Positions 62,338 through 64,000 of a DNA stretch of 64,000 nt are shown here, one piece after another. Made by a program: the position numbers and the translations under genes. Below the pieces are notes generated by a model. It was not told the DNA's origin, searched no databases, and saw nothing but the letters and a program-made list of their open reading frames with translations. The stretch's first letter is position 1. Each line of letters starts with the position of its first letter. This stretch comes from an uncultured Pseudohongiella sp. Lineage in GTDB: Bacteria > Pseudomonadota > Gammaproteobacteria > Pseudomonadales > Pseudohongiellaceae. Location of the stretch: assembly GCA_951812715.1 (NCBI GenBank), contig OX638323.1:496001-560000 (forward strand), in the 5' to 3' direction.

Positions 62338-64000
62338 TTGTTGCAAGAGTATCGAAAGCATGTCACTGAGCGGGCCGAACAGGGAATCGCGCCCCTGCCC
62401 CTGTCAGCCCGGCAAGTCGCCGATCTGGTGGAACTGCTGAAGAATCCTCCGGCCGGGGAAGAAGACCTTTTGCTCGATCTTATTTCCAACCGGGTGCCGC
62501 CGGGGGTCGATGAGGCAGCTTACGTTAAAGCGGGTTTTCTTTCCGCGATCGCCCGCGGCGAAGTGGAATCGCCACTAATCGATCGCGCCAGGGCGGTGGA
62601 TCTGCTCGGCACCATGCTTGGCGGTTATAACGTCTCGACCCTGGTCGAACTGCTGGACGATGCCGAAATGGCATCGGCCGCCGCGGATGAGTTATGCCAC
62701 ATCCTGCTGATATTCGACGCCTTTCACGATGTCGAGGAACGCGCCAATAAAGGCAACGAGCACGCCCGCCGCGTATTGCAAAGCTGGGCCGACGCCGAGT
62801 GGTTCACTTCGCGCCCGCAATTGCCGGAAAAGCTTAACATGATCGTGTTCAAGGTTCCCGGCGAAACCAACACCGACGACCTCTCTCCGGCCCAGGACGC
62901 CTGGTCGCGGCCCGATATTCCGCTACACGCCCTGGCGATGTACAAGAACCCGCGCGAAGGCGTCACCAACGCGTTGGAACAGATCAACGAACTCGAAAAA
63001 AGCGGCCATCCGGTAGTACTGGTCGGCGATGTAATGGGCACGGGCTCATCGCGAAAGTCCGCCACCAATTCGGTGCTCTGGCATATCGGCGACGACGTTC
63101 CTCATATTCCGAACAAGCGCTCCGGCGGGGTATGCATTGGCGGCAAGATGGCGCCGATTTTCTTCAACACCATGGAAGACGCCGGCGCCCTGCCCCTCGA
63201 ATGCGACGTCGACAAGCTCAACACCGGCGACGTCATCGACATCGATGCCCATGCGGGCACGATTCACGATCACGCCAGCGGCGAGTTGCTGGCGAATTTT
63301 GAACTCAAGACCGAAGTGCTGCTCGACGAGGTCCAGGCTGGCGGCAGGATTCCGCTGATCATCGGACGGGGGCTGACAACTCGCGCCCGCGCGGCGCTCG
63401 ACTTGCCGCCGAGCGATGTTTTCCGCTCGCCGGTAACTGGCCAGGATACGGACAAGGGTTTTACCCTGGCCCAGAAGATGGTCGGCCAGGCCTGCGGCGT
63501 CAAAGGCGTGCGCCCGGGCAGTTATTGCGAACCGCATATGACTACCGTCGGCAGCCAGGACACTACCGGCCCGATGACCCGCGACGAATTAAAGGATCTG
63601 GCCTGCCTCGGCTTTTCCGCCGATCTGGTGATGCAGTCCTTCTGCCACACCGCGGCGTATCCCAAGCCCGTGGATATCGAAACCCAGCATTCTCTGCCGA
63701 ATTTCTTCCAGACTCGGGGCGGCGTATCCCTGCGCCCCGGCGACGGCATTATCCATAGCTGGATGAATCGCATGTTGCTGCCGGACACCGTCGGCACGGG
63801 TGGCGACTCGCACACCCGCTTTCCCATCGGCATTTCCTTCCCGGCCGGCTCGGGCCTGGTCGCTTTCGCCGCCGCCACCGGCGTCATGCCGCTGGATATG
63901 CCGGAATCCGTGCTGGTACGCTTTTCAGGCGAAATGCAGCCGGGCATCACCTTGCGCGATCTGGTCAATGCGATTCCCTACGCGGCGCTGCAATCCGGCG
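62338..64000 (+). CDS. acnB: Aconitate hydratase B (5' part; runs off the window)
   Basis: AcnB interconverts citrate and isocitrate in the TCA cycle. The start is a TTG at 62338, giving (M)LQEYRKHVTERAEQG, which matches the family start MLEEYRKHV; AGAGAGGA lies 7 nt upstream. There is no ATG that would give this N-terminus. Visible parts are the HEAT-like domain (about 1-160, LLKNPPAGEEDLLLDLI) and the swivelling domain with GDVMGTGSSRKSATNSV and KRSGGVCIGGKMAPIFF. The start of the catalytic core follows (PHMTTVGSQDTTGPMTRDEL, GGDSHTRF). 554 codons are present; the C-terminal cluster cysteines lie beyond the window. Confidence 0.95.
   Translation, partial: MLQEYRKHVTERAEQGIAPLPLSARQVADLVELLKNPPAGEEDLLLDLISNRVPPGVDEAAYVKAGFLSAIARGEVESPLIDRARAVDLLGTMLGGYNVSTLVELLDDAEMASAAADELCHILLIFDAFHDVEERANKGNEHARRVLQSWADAEWFTSRPQLPEKLNMIVFKVPGETNTDDLSPAQDAWSRPDIPLHALAMYKNPREGVTNALEQINELEKSGHPVVLVGDVMGTGSSRKSATNSVLWHIGDDVPHIPNKRSGGVCIGGKMAPIFFNTMEDAGALPLECDVDKLNTGDVIDIDAHAGTIHDHASGELLANFELKTEVLLDEVQAGGRIPLIIGRGLTTRARAALDLPPSDVFRSPVTGQDTDKGFTLAQKMVGQACGVKGVRPGSYCEPHMTTVGSQDTTGPMTRDELKDLACLGFSADLVMQSFCHTAAYPKPVDIETQHSLPNFFQTRGGVSLRPGDGIIHSWMNRMLLPDTVGTGGDSHTRFPIGISFPAGSGLVAFAAATGVMPLDMPESVLVRFSGEMQPGITLRDLVNAIPYAALQSG

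Overview
This 64 kb window is a stretch of gammaproteobacterial chromosome. The core genes are GC-rich. Gene order is close to Pseudomonas-type genomes: leuC-leuD-asd-fimV-truA-trpF-trpB-trpA-accD, aroC-prmB-folE, a nuo operon with fused nuoCD, apbE-gap-mfd-csiV-mtnP, and cysS-glnS-ppiB-lpxH beside a tRNA cluster. Most of it is housekeeping. One 14 kb block between nuoA and apbE is accessory and visibly less GC-rich in its defense genes.

Layout. 1-10.3 kb: a minus-strand run for leucine, lysine/threonine, tryptophan and aromatic amino-acid synthesis (aroC, leuC, leuD, asd, trpF, trpB, trpA) with fimV, truA and the start of accD. leuB is absent from its usual place between leuD and asd. 10.5-14.5 kb: prmB, folE, two small envelope proteins and gpsA. 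14.8-29.5 kb: the complete complex I operon, nuoA to nuoN, with short gaps or overlaps throughout.

29.5-46.5 kb: the accessory region. Two 1383-bp copies of the same ISNCY-type insertion sequence lie in direct orientation and bracket it. The left copy is intact; the right copy carries two nonsense codons. Between them are an IS256-family element with a perfect 9-bp target duplication and a nonsense-mutated transposase, a decayed HigA-like antitoxin, an IS1380-like element, a four-gene type II CBASS operon, a single-chain type ISP restriction-modification enzyme, a truncated Abi_2 gene and a NYN-domain gene. The CBASS operon has a CD-NTase, an E2-E1 fusion, a JAMM protease and a DUF6602 protein with PD-(D/E)XK-like residues as the likely effector. 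The type ISP gene has a (TG)19 tract inside its specificity region, which makes it a strong candidate for phase variation.

46.5-64 kb: apbE, an unusual long gap, mfd, csiV, mtnP, three tRNAs (Arg-TCT, His-GTG, Pro-TGG), ppk2, cysS, glnS, ppiB, lpxH, a higBA toxin-antitoxin pair, a DUF1289 gene and the 5' part of acnB. apbE and gap are direct neighbours although in Pseudomonas the nqr operon separates them; this organism has nuo in the same window. At least two families of short dispersed intergenic repeats and several large inverted repeats sit between genes.

The best candidates for something new are the CBASS operon with a DUF6602 effector and an E1 domain lacking any C-terminal cysteine, and the type ISP gene, whose dinucleotide tract would switch the reading frame between two diverged, out-of-frame copies of one specificity segment.
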